Origin: an uncultured Bacilli bacterium
GTDB taxonomy: Bacteria; Bacillota_I; Bacilli_A; RF39; UBA660
NCBI GenBank assembly: GCA_944371685.1
Contig: CALVXV010000029.1
Coordinates: 1-11,119, forward strand
Direction of reading: 5' to 3'
Length of the DNA stretch: 11,119 bases
Shown: positions 1 through 5,820 of the stretch, piece after piece
Numbering within the stretch: the stretch's first letter is position 1
How the letters are laid out: the number at the start of each line of letters is the position of its first letter
Notes under the pieces: model-generated
What the model was told of the DNA's origin: nothing
Databases searched by the model: none
Seen by the model: only the letters and a program-made list of their open reading frames with translations
Position numbers and translations under genes: made by a program

Positions 1-33
1 AGTCAAGGAAACGCATTTAAAATTTCTATGTAA
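1..33 (+). CDS. C-terminal tail of an upstream gene (partial)
   Basis: Frame 1 is open from the window edge and reads SQGNAFKISM before a TAA stop at 31-33. A strong intrinsic terminator follows six bases later, which is what one expects after the last gene of a unit. Ten residues are too few to recognise a family. The call rests on the open frame plus the terminator, so it could be chance. Confidence 0.4.
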   Translation, partial: SQGNAFKISM

Positions 34-38
34 TGGTG

Positions 39-70
39 AATTTAGTATGTAAAAGCATACTAAATTTTTT
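39..70 (+). terminator. Intrinsic terminator upstream of spoIIIE
   Basis: An 11-bp perfect stem (AATTTAGTATG at 39-49 paired with 56-66) closes a 6-nt loop and runs into a T tract ending at 70. It separates the upstream gene from the translocase gene. The stem is AT-rich but perfect. Confidence 0.85.
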
Positions 71-100
71 CGTAAAAAAGTGTTAAATTTATTTGTTTGC

Positions 101-129
101 TTTAGTTTTTAAAGGAAAAATGATATAAT
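101..129 (+). promoter_or_regulatory. Sigma-A-type promoter of the DNA translocase gene
   Basis: A perfect -10 TATAAT lies at 124-129. A poor -35 (TTTAGT, 101-106) lies 17 bp upstream. Transcription would start near 136, downstream of the in-frame TTG at 129, so translation must begin at the ATG at 156. The -10 is convincing; the -35 is weak. Confidence 0.6.
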
Positions 130-155
130 TGTTATGTAATAATGGAGAGGATAAC

Positions 156-2342
156 ATGGCAAAGAAGAAAGCAAGAAAGCAAAAGAAGGAACAGCCTTCT
201 TATAGTATAGAGTTAAAAGGTATTTTACTTATTTTAATTATGATTATTGGGTGCTGTCCATTTGGGGTTACGGCTGATATTATTAAAGGATTTGCTGGTT
301 TTTTAGCTGGTGGATGGTATATTTTGCCTTTGATAGCTACTGGGGCAGCTGGGATATATATGATGGTTAAAAGAGAAAAACCTGATTTTTTAACATCGAG
401 ATTAGTTGGACTTTATGTGTTAGTTTTAGGAATACTTATTTTGTCACATACTGAATATATTAAAGCTTTGGGCAATGAGAATATTTCAGCTTGGGAAATT
501 ATTACAGCAACGGTTGATAATTTAATGGCTTTTGTTAATCATACAGCTGATATTCAAGGTGGAGGTATGCTTGGGGCAATTTTTTCGGTGATTGGAGTAA
601 AACTTCTTACCTTAGAGGGAACTAGGGTTGTTTGTATTGCCCTTATGGTATGCGGAACAATTATGTTTACTGGTGTATCTATTTATGATGCGGTTAATTA
701 TTTTAAAGATAAGGTTAAGAAAGCAAAAGAAGTTAAGATTAATAAAAAGGCAGAAAAGGCGGCTAAGGAAGCTGAAGAAGAATATGAAAATGAAGATAAG
801 AAAGTTGTTATTTCTTCGATTGATGAACTTCCAAAAGAGCCGGTTAAAGAAGAAGTTGCTGAACATAAGGAAGAAGTACATATTGATAGTAAAGGTTATA
901 ATAAGCCACCGATTGGTTTACTGGTAAAACCAAAAATTAAGAAAGAAGCGATTAAAGCTAATCAAGATTCTATTAAAGAAAATGTGACTGAGCTTGAGAA
1001 AGTTATTAAAGATTTTGGGGTTGAAGGTAAGGTTGTGGCGGCTAATATTGGTCCATCTGTTACGCAATATGAACTTGAGATTAAGTCTGGTACTAGACTT
1101 TCTAAAATAACGGCCTTGAATAAGGAAATTGCTTTGGAGTTAGGAGCTAGAGATGTACGTATACAGGCACCAATTCCTGGTAAGAAAACGGTAGGTATAG
1201 AATTACCTAATAAATCAATTATGTCGGTTTCAATTAGAGAAATTTTAGAGGCGGTACCTAAGAGTAAGGATAATTCAAAATTATTGGTTGCTCTTGGTAA
1301 GAGTATTATGGGTAATCCTGTTTGGTGTGAAATTGATAAGACACCGCATTTGTTAGTTGCTGGATCTACTGGTAGTGGTAAATCAGTATGTATTAATAGT
1401 ATGATTACATCTATTTTGATGAGGACTAAACCTGATGAGGTGAAGCTAGTGCTTGTCGATCCTAAAAAGGTTGAGCTTTCAATGTATAATGGAGTACCTC
1501 ATTTACTTACACCGGTGGTAACTGATCCTAAAAAAGCAAACATAGTACTTCAGAAAATAGTTAAAATTATGGAAGATAGATATGATTTGTTTGAAGGAAG
1601 TAAGACCAAGAATATAGCTGGTTATAATGCTTATGTTGACAAAAAAAATGAGAGTTTGTCAGATGATGAGAAATTAAATAGACTTCCTTATATAGTGGTT
1701 ATTATTGATGAACTTGCGGATTTGATGTTGGTGGCAGCTAAAGAAGTTGAAGATTCGATTATGAGAATTACGCAAATGGCTAGAGCGGCTGGTATTCATT
1801 TGATAGTAGCTACACAAAGACCTAGTACAGATGTTATTACTGGAGTTGTTAAGGCTAATATTCCATCTCGTATTTCATTTGCGGTATCATCTAGTATTGA
1901 TTCTAGGACGATACTTGATATGAGTGGCGCAGAGAAGTTACTTGGTAAAGGTGATATGTTATTTTTGCCACAAGGAGAGAGTATTCCAACACGTGTTCAA
2001 GGCACTTTTGTTAGTGATGATGAAATTAAAGCGGTTGTTGATTATACGATATCTCAGCAAAAAGCGATGTATGATACTTCCTTAACTGTATCTGATGAAG
2101 ATAGAGGTGCAACGACGATGGTAGAAGATGATGATTATGAGGAACCTTTATATAATGAGATTAGAGAGTTTGTAATTACCCAAGGAAAGGCTAGTGCTTC
2201 GCTTTTACAACGAAGATTTAGACTTGGTTATAATAGAGCAGCTAGGTGTATTGATTTACTTGAAGAAAGGGGAATTGTGGGACCGCCTAATGGTTCAAAG
2301 CCTCGTGAAGTATTGGTTAAATTAGAGAAGAAAGATGAATAA
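156..2342 (+). CDS. spoIIIE: DNA translocase, SpoIIIE/FtsK family
   Basis: This is a membrane-anchored hexameric ATPase that pumps double-stranded DNA through the septum, in spore formers the forespore chromosome. The 728-residue protein starts at ATG 156, behind GGAGAGG at 144-150. A longer frame from TTG 129 is unlikely because that codon lies in the -10 box. A basic N-terminus leads into about five hydrophobic segments (roughly 22-38, 52-71, 82-98, 138-152, 157-175), then a charged linker to about 260. The motor domain has Walker A GSTGSGKS at 403-410 and Walker B with D518/E519, and keeps the conserved ATQRPS segment. A C-terminal winged-helix gamma domain (about 665-722) should read polarity sequences. 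Length is close to Bacillus SpoIIIE (787). The family is certain. SpoIIIE rather than a purely vegetative FtsK is inferred from the sporulation genes next door. Confidence 0.95.
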   Translation: MAKKKARKQKKEQPSYSIELKGILLILIMIIGCCPFGVTADIIKGFAGFLAGGWYILPLIATGAAGIYMMVKREKPDFLTSRLVGLYVLVLGILILSHTEYIKALGNENISAWEIITATVDNLMAFVNHTADIQGGGMLGAIFSVIGVKLLTLEGTRVVCIALMVCGTIMFTGVSIYDAVNYFKDKVKKAKEVKINKKAEKAAKEAEEEYENEDKKVVISSIDELPKEPVKEEVAEHKEEVHIDSKGYNKPPIGLLVKPKIKKEAIKANQDSIKENVTELEKVIKDFGVEGKVVAANIGPSVTQYELEIKSGTRLSKITALNKEIALELGARDVRIQAPIPGKKTVGIELPNKSIMSVSIREILEAVPKSKDNSKLLVALGKSIMGNPVWCEIDKTPHLLVAGSTGSGKSVCINSMITSILMRTKPDEVKLVLVDPKKVELSMYNGVPHLLTPVVTDPKKANIVLQKIVKIMEDRYDLFEGSKTKNIAGYNAYVDKKNESLSDDEKLNRLPYIVVIIDELADLMLVAAKEVEDSIMRITQMARAAGIHLIVATQRPSTDVITGVVKANIPSRISFAVSSSIDSRTILDMSGAEKLLGKGDMLFLPQGESIPTRVQGTFVSDDEIKAVVDYTISQQKAMYDTSLTVSDEDRGATTMVEDDDYEEPLYNEIREFVITQGKASASLLQRRFRLGYNRAARCIDLLEERGIVGPPNGSKPREVLVKLEKKDE

Positions 2343-2352
2343 TCTTTTGAAT

Positions 2353-2387
2353 AAAAAGAAATACACTAATCAGATGTATTTCTTTTT
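2353..2387 (+). terminator. Terminator after spoIIIE, possibly bidirectional
   Basis: A 13-bp perfect stem (2353-2365 with 2375-2387) encloses a 9-nt loop. The right arm ends in five T's and the left arm begins with five A's, so it could stop transcription from either side. It isolates the translocase gene from the STAS/sigma operon. Confidence 0.85.
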
Positions 2388-2397
2388 ATGTCTAGTT

Positions 2398-2424
2398 TTG
2401 ACGAATCGGTTTTTTAATTATCTT
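2398..2424 (+). promoter_or_regulatory. Putative Spo0A box overlapping a weak promoter
   Basis: TGACGAA at 2399-2405 matches the Spo0A box pattern TGNCGAA. It overlaps a -35-like TTGACG (2398-2403). The nearest -10-like hexamer is TATCTT (2419-2424), only 15 bp away, a suboptimal spacing. I could not find a convincing sigma-H promoter, although the Bacillus spoIIA operon uses sigma-H with Spo0A~P. Spo0A boxes overlapping a -35 are known for other Spo0A-activated promoters such as spoIIG. Confidence 0.45.
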
Positions 2425-2453
2425 GAAAGTGCTAAAGTATCATTGGTGATGAT

Positions 2454-2780
2454 ATGTTAGAGATAGATATGGACTCAAAATATGGAATTTTATTTGTAAG
2501 ATTTTTTGGAGAACTTAGTAAAAGGACTAGGAAGAAATTGGATAAAGAGGTTGGTAAGTTTATTTGTGATGTGGGAATTTTGAATATTGTTTTTAATTTG
2601 GAAAATGTAAATTATATGGATGATAGTGGTTTTAAGACTTTGCTTAAGTATTATAATATTTGTAATCAAAAAAATGGTAACAGTATGATTTGTCTAAGTA
2701 AAAATCGCTTTAATTTTAATTTCGATTCATTTAATGTGATTTTGGATGAATTTTCGGCGGTAGGTTTGATTAATGCTTGA
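2454..2780 (+). CDS. spoIIAA: STAS-domain anti-anti-sigma factor, SpoIIAA-like
   Basis: The 108-residue protein is one STAS domain aligning without gaps to SpoIIAA over its core: IVFNLENVNYMDDSG here corresponds to HIVLNLEDLSFMDSSG in Bacillus. In the known pathway, unphosphorylated SpoIIAA releases SigF from the anti-sigma kinase SpoIIAB, and SpoIIAB inactivates SpoIIAA by phosphorylating Ser58, the first S of MDSSG. Here that position is Asp57 (gat at codon 57), a built-in acidic residue; the next residue, Ser58 here, is kept. The start is ATG 2454 behind GGTGAT (2445-2450), pairing with the extreme 3' end of the anti-SD as at other genes in this window. An ATG at 2469 is an alternative start. 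The sigma gene follows 11 bp later with no spoIIAB between. Family is clear; conventional function is doubtful. Confidence 0.85.
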   Translation: MLEIDMDSKYGILFVRFFGELSKRTRKKLDKEVGKFICDVGILNIVFNLENVNYMDDSGFKTLLKYYNICNQKNGNSMICLSKNRFNFNFDSFNVILDEFSAVGLINA

Positions 2781-2791
2781 AGGAGGCATGA

Positions 2792-3436
2792 ATGGAAGAT
2801 ATAAAGGCTCTTATTTTAAAAAATAGTAATTTAATTTATAGTATTGCTAGAAAATTTGGTACTAATGATTTAGATGATTTATTTCAAGCAGGCTGTATTG
2901 GAATGCTGGAGGCATATAAGAGATTTGATGAATCTAAAGGGGTTAAATTTACGACATATGCTTATCCTTATATTTTAGGACAAATTTCAGAATATGTGAG
3001 AGAAAATCATACGGTTAAGATTAGCAAAGATATGCTTAGGGCTAAGAATAATGTTATTAAGGTTAAAAGTTATTTAACGCAGGAATTGATGCGAGAACCA
3101 ACTAGTTTGGAGCTTAGTAATTATTTGGGTGTTTCGGTTTATAATTTAGATGAAATTATGTGCTATCAAAGTGATGGGGTTAGTTTAGATGAGGTTTATT
3201 TAGATGATTTATCACTTTACGATGTGGTGAGTGATAAATGCGGCGATTTAAATAGTTTAGTTTTTTTAAAACAGGTTATTGAAGGTTTAGGTGAACCTGA
3301 GAGGTCAATTATGATTAAGCGATATTTTGAAGATATGACGCAAAGTGAGATTGCGAATGATTTAGGTTTAAGTCAAGTTGATGTATCTAGGAGGGAAAAG
3401 AAGGTTTTAGTAAAACTTCGTCAAAACTGTAATTGA
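2792..3436 (+). CDS. sigF: Sporulation-type RNA polymerase sigma factor, SigF-like
   Basis: This 214-residue sigma-70-family protein has region 2 at about 10-72 (DLFQAGCIGMLEAYKRFD, then KFTTYAYPYILGQI), a region 3 at about 75-130 beginning HTVKISKD, and region 4 at about 155-210 with the helix-turn-helix SEIANDLGLSQVDVSRREKK. The DMTQSEIA...LGLSQVDVSR stretch and TVKIS resemble SigF (DQTQSEVA...LGISQVQVSR, TVKVS) more than SigG. It is about 40 residues shorter than Bacillus SigF (255), mostly at the N-terminus and the region 3-4 linker. The start ATG 2792 follows AGGAGG (2781-2786) at 5 nt. It is cotranscribed with the STAS gene. It probably directs early forespore transcription, and perhaps also the sigma-G-type promoter before spoVAC if no separate SigG exists. 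SigF versus SigG/SigB rests on operon position and partial recall of sequences. Confidence 0.87.
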   Translation: MEDIKALILKNSNLIYSIARKFGTNDLDDLFQAGCIGMLEAYKRFDESKGVKFTTYAYPYILGQISEYVRENHTVKISKDMLRAKNNVIKVKSYLTQELMREPTSLELSNYLGVSVYNLDEIMCYQSDGVSLDEVYLDDLSLYDVVSDKCGDLNSLVFLKQVIEGLGEPERSIMIKRYFEDMTQSEIANDLGLSQVDVSRREKKVLVKLRQNCN

Positions 3437-3461
3437 CAATTATAATTCATTAACTTATAAT
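3433..3461 (+). promoter_or_regulatory. Perfect-consensus sigma-A promoter of the pseudopilin gene
   Basis: TTGACA (3433-3438) and TATAAT (3456-3461) are both exact and separated by exactly 17 bp. The -35 overlaps the sigF stop codon. Transcription should begin near 3468, about 11 nt before the pseudopilin ATG at 3479. Confidence 0.85.
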
Positions 3462-3478
3462 TGATTATAGGTGATAGT

Positions 3479-3883
3479 ATGAGGAAGGGTTTTACTTTAG
3501 TGGAGTTACTTGGGGTTATTGTTATTTTAGGGCTTATTGCAATGATTGCAATTCCGACGATTAATAGTGCTTTAAATTCTTCAAGGGATAAAGCTTATAA
3601 TGAACAGGTTAGAACAATTGAACAGTCAGCGAGGACATATATATCTGAAAATTCGTTAAAATTACCAAGTAAAACTGAGGGAAGTACGTGCTGTATCAAG
3701 GTTGATACACTTAAGCAATATGGACTTTTGACATCAGATGATATTAAAAATCCGAAGTATAAAAAAAATAGCGATAAGGATGATGAAAAGTTTGAGAATT
3801 TTGACGGAAATGTTATCATTACCTTTGTAAAAAATAAATATCAATATGAATATTCTAATGCTACTTGCACAAATGAGTGCTAG
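3479..3883 (+). CDS. Type IV pilin/pseudopilin-like protein with prepilin N-terminus
   Basis: The 134-residue protein begins MRKGFTLVELLGVIVIL: a short basic leader, the G/F prepilin peptidase site after residue 4, glutamate at +5 of the mature chain, and one hydrophobic helix to about residue 28. This is the signature of class III-type signal peptides of type IV pilins, type II secretion pseudopilins and ComGC-like proteins. The rest (30-134) is polar and lysine-rich, with cysteines in TCC (about 70) and CTNEC at the very C-terminus that could form disulfides outside the cell. ATG 3479 is preferred over TTG 3461, which lies in the -10 box; AGGTGAT (3469-3475) is its ribosome site. It has its own promoter and terminator, so it is a vegetative single-gene unit between two sporulation operons. 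The specific machine it serves is not visible here. Confidence 0.82.
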   Translation: MRKGFTLVELLGVIVILGLIAMIAIPTINSALNSSRDKAYNEQVRTIEQSARTYISENSLKLPSKTEGSTCCIKVDTLKQYGLLTSDDIKNPKYKKNSDKDDEKFENFDGNVIITFVKNKYQYEYSNATCTNEC

Positions 3884-3893
3884 TAGTTTTTTT
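3861..3893 (+). terminator. Terminator overlapping the end of the pseudopilin gene
   Basis: A 10-bp stem with one mismatch (CTACTTGCAC 3861-3870 with 3877-3886) closes a 6-nt loop and is followed by seven T's (3887-3893). The right arm contains the pseudopilin stop codon, so the last CTNEC codons double as the terminator stem. Confidence 0.85.
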
Positions 3894-3923
3894 GTATAGA
3901 AAAAAATATTTTTGTTCATAATA
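3894..3923 (+). promoter_or_regulatory. Predicted sigma-G (forespore) promoter of the spoVA operon
   Basis: GTATA at 3894-3898 fits the sigma-G -35 consensus gHATR, and CATAATA at 3917-3923 fits the -10 consensus CATWHTA. The gap is exactly 18 bp, the preferred spacing in Bacillus subtilis. The element starts at the last T of the preceding terminator and ends just before the AGGAGG of spoVAC. The spoVA operon is sigma-G-dependent in Bacillus, which agrees. Confidence 0.75.
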
Positions 3924-3943
3924 GTTGTAGGAGGAATTTGATT

Positions 3944-4381
3944 ATGAAAAAAAGTTATCAGGAAATTGTGGAGAAAAATAGTCCGAAGGAAAATGTTATT
4001 ATTAATGCGATAGTGGCATTTATTTCTGGCGGAATTATGGGGATTATTGGGCAGTTTTTAATTGATAGTTATTCTGCTTGGTTAGATATTTCGACTAAGG
4101 AAGCTACGGTTTGTATGCTGGTTACTTTGATATTTTTTAGTTGTTTATTAACTTCTTTAGGCTTTTTTGATAAATGGGTTAATTTTTGTAAATGTGGCCT
4201 GATTATTCCGATTACAGGTTTTGCCCATGCGACGATGAGTGCGGCTTTGGAATACCGCAAAGAAGGGCTTGTGACGGGTATAGGTATGAACATGTTAAAG
4301 TTATCGGGAGCGGTGATTATTTTTGGAGTGGTTAGTAGTTTTGTGTTTAGTTTAGTTAGGATGGTGGTGGGCCTTATATGA
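3944..4381 (+). CDS. spoVAC: Stage V sporulation protein AC, DPA channel component
   Basis: SpoVAC is an inner-membrane protein needed for movement of calcium-dipicolinic acid into the forespore and its release at germination; in Bacillus it behaves as a mechanosensitive channel. The 145-residue product (Bacillus about 150) begins MKKSYQEIVEKNSPKENVI, as family members do, and has four hydrophobic segments (about 18-40, 53-75, 84-102, 118-143), with the conserved PITGFAHATMSAALEYRKEG stretch between the third and fourth. ATG 3944 lies 9 nt after AGGAGG (3929-3934), a better start than TTG 3938. It is the first gene of a three-gene operon and overlaps spoVAD by ATGA. Confidence 0.93.
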   Translation: MKKSYQEIVEKNSPKENVIINAIVAFISGGIMGIIGQFLIDSYSAWLDISTKEATVCMLVTLIFFSCLLTSLGFFDKWVNFCKCGLIIPITGFAHATMSAALEYRKEGLVTGIGMNMLKLSGAVIIFGVVSSFVFSLVRMVVGLI

Positions 4382-5367
4382 CAATTAAATTTGATAATGT
4401 TTATATAAATGAAACTGGGACGGTGAGTGGACCTTATGAGGGTAATGGGCCGATTGGCAAATATTTAGATTTATGTCATGATGATTTATATTTTGGTGAA
4501 GATAATTGGGAGCAAGCTGAGGTTAAGTTAATTAAGGAAGCTATAGATGTGCTTTTAAGAAAGAGTCAGGTTGATTTAACTTTGATTGATGCTTTTATTG
4601 GTGGTGATTTACTTAATCAAATTACACCTTCTAATTATGCAATGAGTAGTTTTAATAAAAGTTTTATAGGTATTTATGCGGCTTGTTCAACGGCTACTTT
4701 AGGTTTGATATTAGGTGGTAGTTTAGTTGAAGGTGGTTTTTTAAATAAAGTAATTACTTTTACTTCTTCGCATAATATGGCTGCGGAAAAACAATATCGT
4801 TATCCGACGGAATATGGTGGTCCAAAGCCTAAGACGACGACTTTTACGGCAACAGGAGGGGCTAGTGCATTACTTTCTAAAGAGAAAAGTGGTATTAAGC
4901 TTGAAAGTGGAACGATTGGGGCAGTAGTAGATTCTGGTAGTAAGGATGTTTTTAATATGGGAGCTGCGATGGCAAAAGCAGCAGCGGATACGATTTATAA
5001 GCATTTAAAAGATACAGGCAGGAGTATTGATTATTATGATTTGGTTTTAACTGGTGATTTGGGTATATATGGTAAGGAGATTTTAAAAGAATATATGGCT
5101 AGTGAATATAATATTAAGCTTGGTAAATATAATGATACTGGAGTTATGCTTTATGATTTGGACAGTCAGCCAGTTTATGCGGGAGCTTCAGGGCCGGCGT
5201 GTGCGCCATTGGTTGTTTATGGTTATATTTTTGATAAGATGCGAAAAGGAAAATATAAAAGAGTATTGTTGGCGGCAACAGGAGCTTTGATGAGTCCAAC
5301 GATGGTTAATCATAAACTTATGATACCGAGTGTTTGTCATGCGGTTAGTTTGGAGGTAATATCATGA
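4378..5367 (+). CDS. spoVAD: Stage V sporulation protein AD, DPA-binding thiolase-fold protein
   Basis: SpoVAD is a soluble, membrane-associated thiolase-like protein that binds dipicolinic acid during its uptake into the forespore. The 329-residue product is near the Bacillus length (338) and collinear with it. Recognisable segments are TVSGPYEGNGP near the N-terminus, IGGDLLNQITPSNYA at 74-88, the thiolase nucleophile-elbow-like AACSTA around Cys103, TSSHNMAAEKQYRYP, and GASGPACAPLVVYGY near the C-terminus. The ATG at 4378 overlaps the spoVAC stop (ATGA), and its own stop overlaps spoVAE the same way, so translational coupling is likely. It looks intact. The family is not known to act as a thiolase. 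Confidence 0.94.
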   Translation: MTIKFDNVYINETGTVSGPYEGNGPIGKYLDLCHDDLYFGEDNWEQAEVKLIKEAIDVLLRKSQVDLTLIDAFIGGDLLNQITPSNYAMSSFNKSFIGIYAACSTATLGLILGGSLVEGGFLNKVITFTSSHNMAAEKQYRYPTEYGGPKPKTTTFTATGGASALLSKEKSGIKLESGTIGAVVDSGSKDVFNMGAAMAKAAADTIYKHLKDTGRSIDYYDLVLTGDLGIYGKEILKEYMASEYNIKLGKYNDTGVMLYDLDSQPVYAGASGPACAPLVVYGYIFDKMRKGKYKRVLLAATGALMSPTMVNHKLMIPSVCHAVSLEVIS

Positions 5368-5714
5368 TATATTTGAATGCGTTTATTTTTGCTGGTATTG
5401 TATGTGCACTGGCTCAAGTGATACTTGATACAACGAAGCTAACACCTGGTCATATTACGGTAATATTTGTTGTATTAGGGGCATTTTTAGATATATTTAA
5501 TATATATGATAGAATTATTTTGTGGGCTGGTGGTGGTGCTTTAGTGCCTATTACTAGTTTTGGACATAATTTAACGCATGGAGCTATTCATGGATATAAT
5601 ACAGAGGGAATTTTAGGTTTATTTAGTGGAACATTGGATTTGACAGCGGCTGGTATTAGTGCAGCAATTATATTTGCATTCTTTTTGTCATTAATATTTG
5701 AACCTAAGGATTAA
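5364..5714 (+). CDS. spoVAE: Stage V sporulation protein AE (SpoVAEb type)
   Basis: This small membrane protein of the SpoVAC/SpoVAEb superfamily is the third component of the minimal DPA transporter. The 116-residue product has hydrophobic segments at about 3-21, 30-46, 50-66 and 92-112, and carries the LVPITSFGHNLTHGAIHGY stretch, the counterpart of the PITGFAHA motif in SpoVAC. GGAGG at 5351-5355 and an ATGA overlap with spoVAD support the start. The operon is C-D-E only, as in clostridia; spoVAA, AB, AEa and AF of Bacillus are absent here. No clear terminator follows within 50 bp. Confidence 0.92.
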   Translation: MIYLNAFIFAGIVCALAQVILDTTKLTPGHITVIFVVLGAFLDIFNIYDRIILWAGGGALVPITSFGHNLTHGAIHGYNTEGILGLFSGTLDLTAAGISAAIIFAFFLSLIFEPKD

Positions 5715-5755
5715 AATGTAAATAAAAAAATTAGAAATAGTTTTCAATGGAAGTC

Positions 5756-5805
5756 TTTACAAGAACACATGTTTGTGTTAATGTGGATATATACAAACAT
5801 GTGTT
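5756..5805 (+). promoter_or_regulatory. Long perfect dyad with possible promoter upstream of the Abi gene
   Basis: A 13-bp perfect inverted repeat (AACACATGTTTGT at 5764-5776, complement at 5793-5805) encloses 16 bp and ends one or two bases before the Abi ribosome site. It has no T tract, so it is not an ordinary terminator. A -35-like TTTACA (5756-5761) and a poor -10-like TAATGT (5779-5784) are 17 bp apart. With that pairing the arms would flank the -10, an operator-like layout. Each arm also contains the palindromic core ACATGT. Alternatively it forms an RNA hairpin in the mRNA leader. The repeat is certain; its role is not. The rest of 5715-5820 shows nothing else. Confidence 0.55.
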
Positions 5806-5820
5806 AAAGGCGGTGAAAAA

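Noticed and set aside
129..155. Longer translocase beginning at TTG 129
   Set aside because: This codon overlaps the -10 box and would lie upstream of the transcript; ATG 156 has a good ribosome site.
612..881. Minus-strand reading frame rich in F, N and I
   Set aside because: It is the complement of the lysine/glutamate-rich linker of the translocase; no ribosome site or family resemblance.
3595..3919. Minus-strand reading frames over the pseudopilin gene
   Set aside because: They are shadows of an AT-rich gene with clear prepilin signature, promoter and terminator on the plus strand.
5764..5805. Dyad read as the spoVA terminator
   Set aside because: No T tract follows the right arm on the plus strand; the sequence runs directly into the Abi ribosome site.
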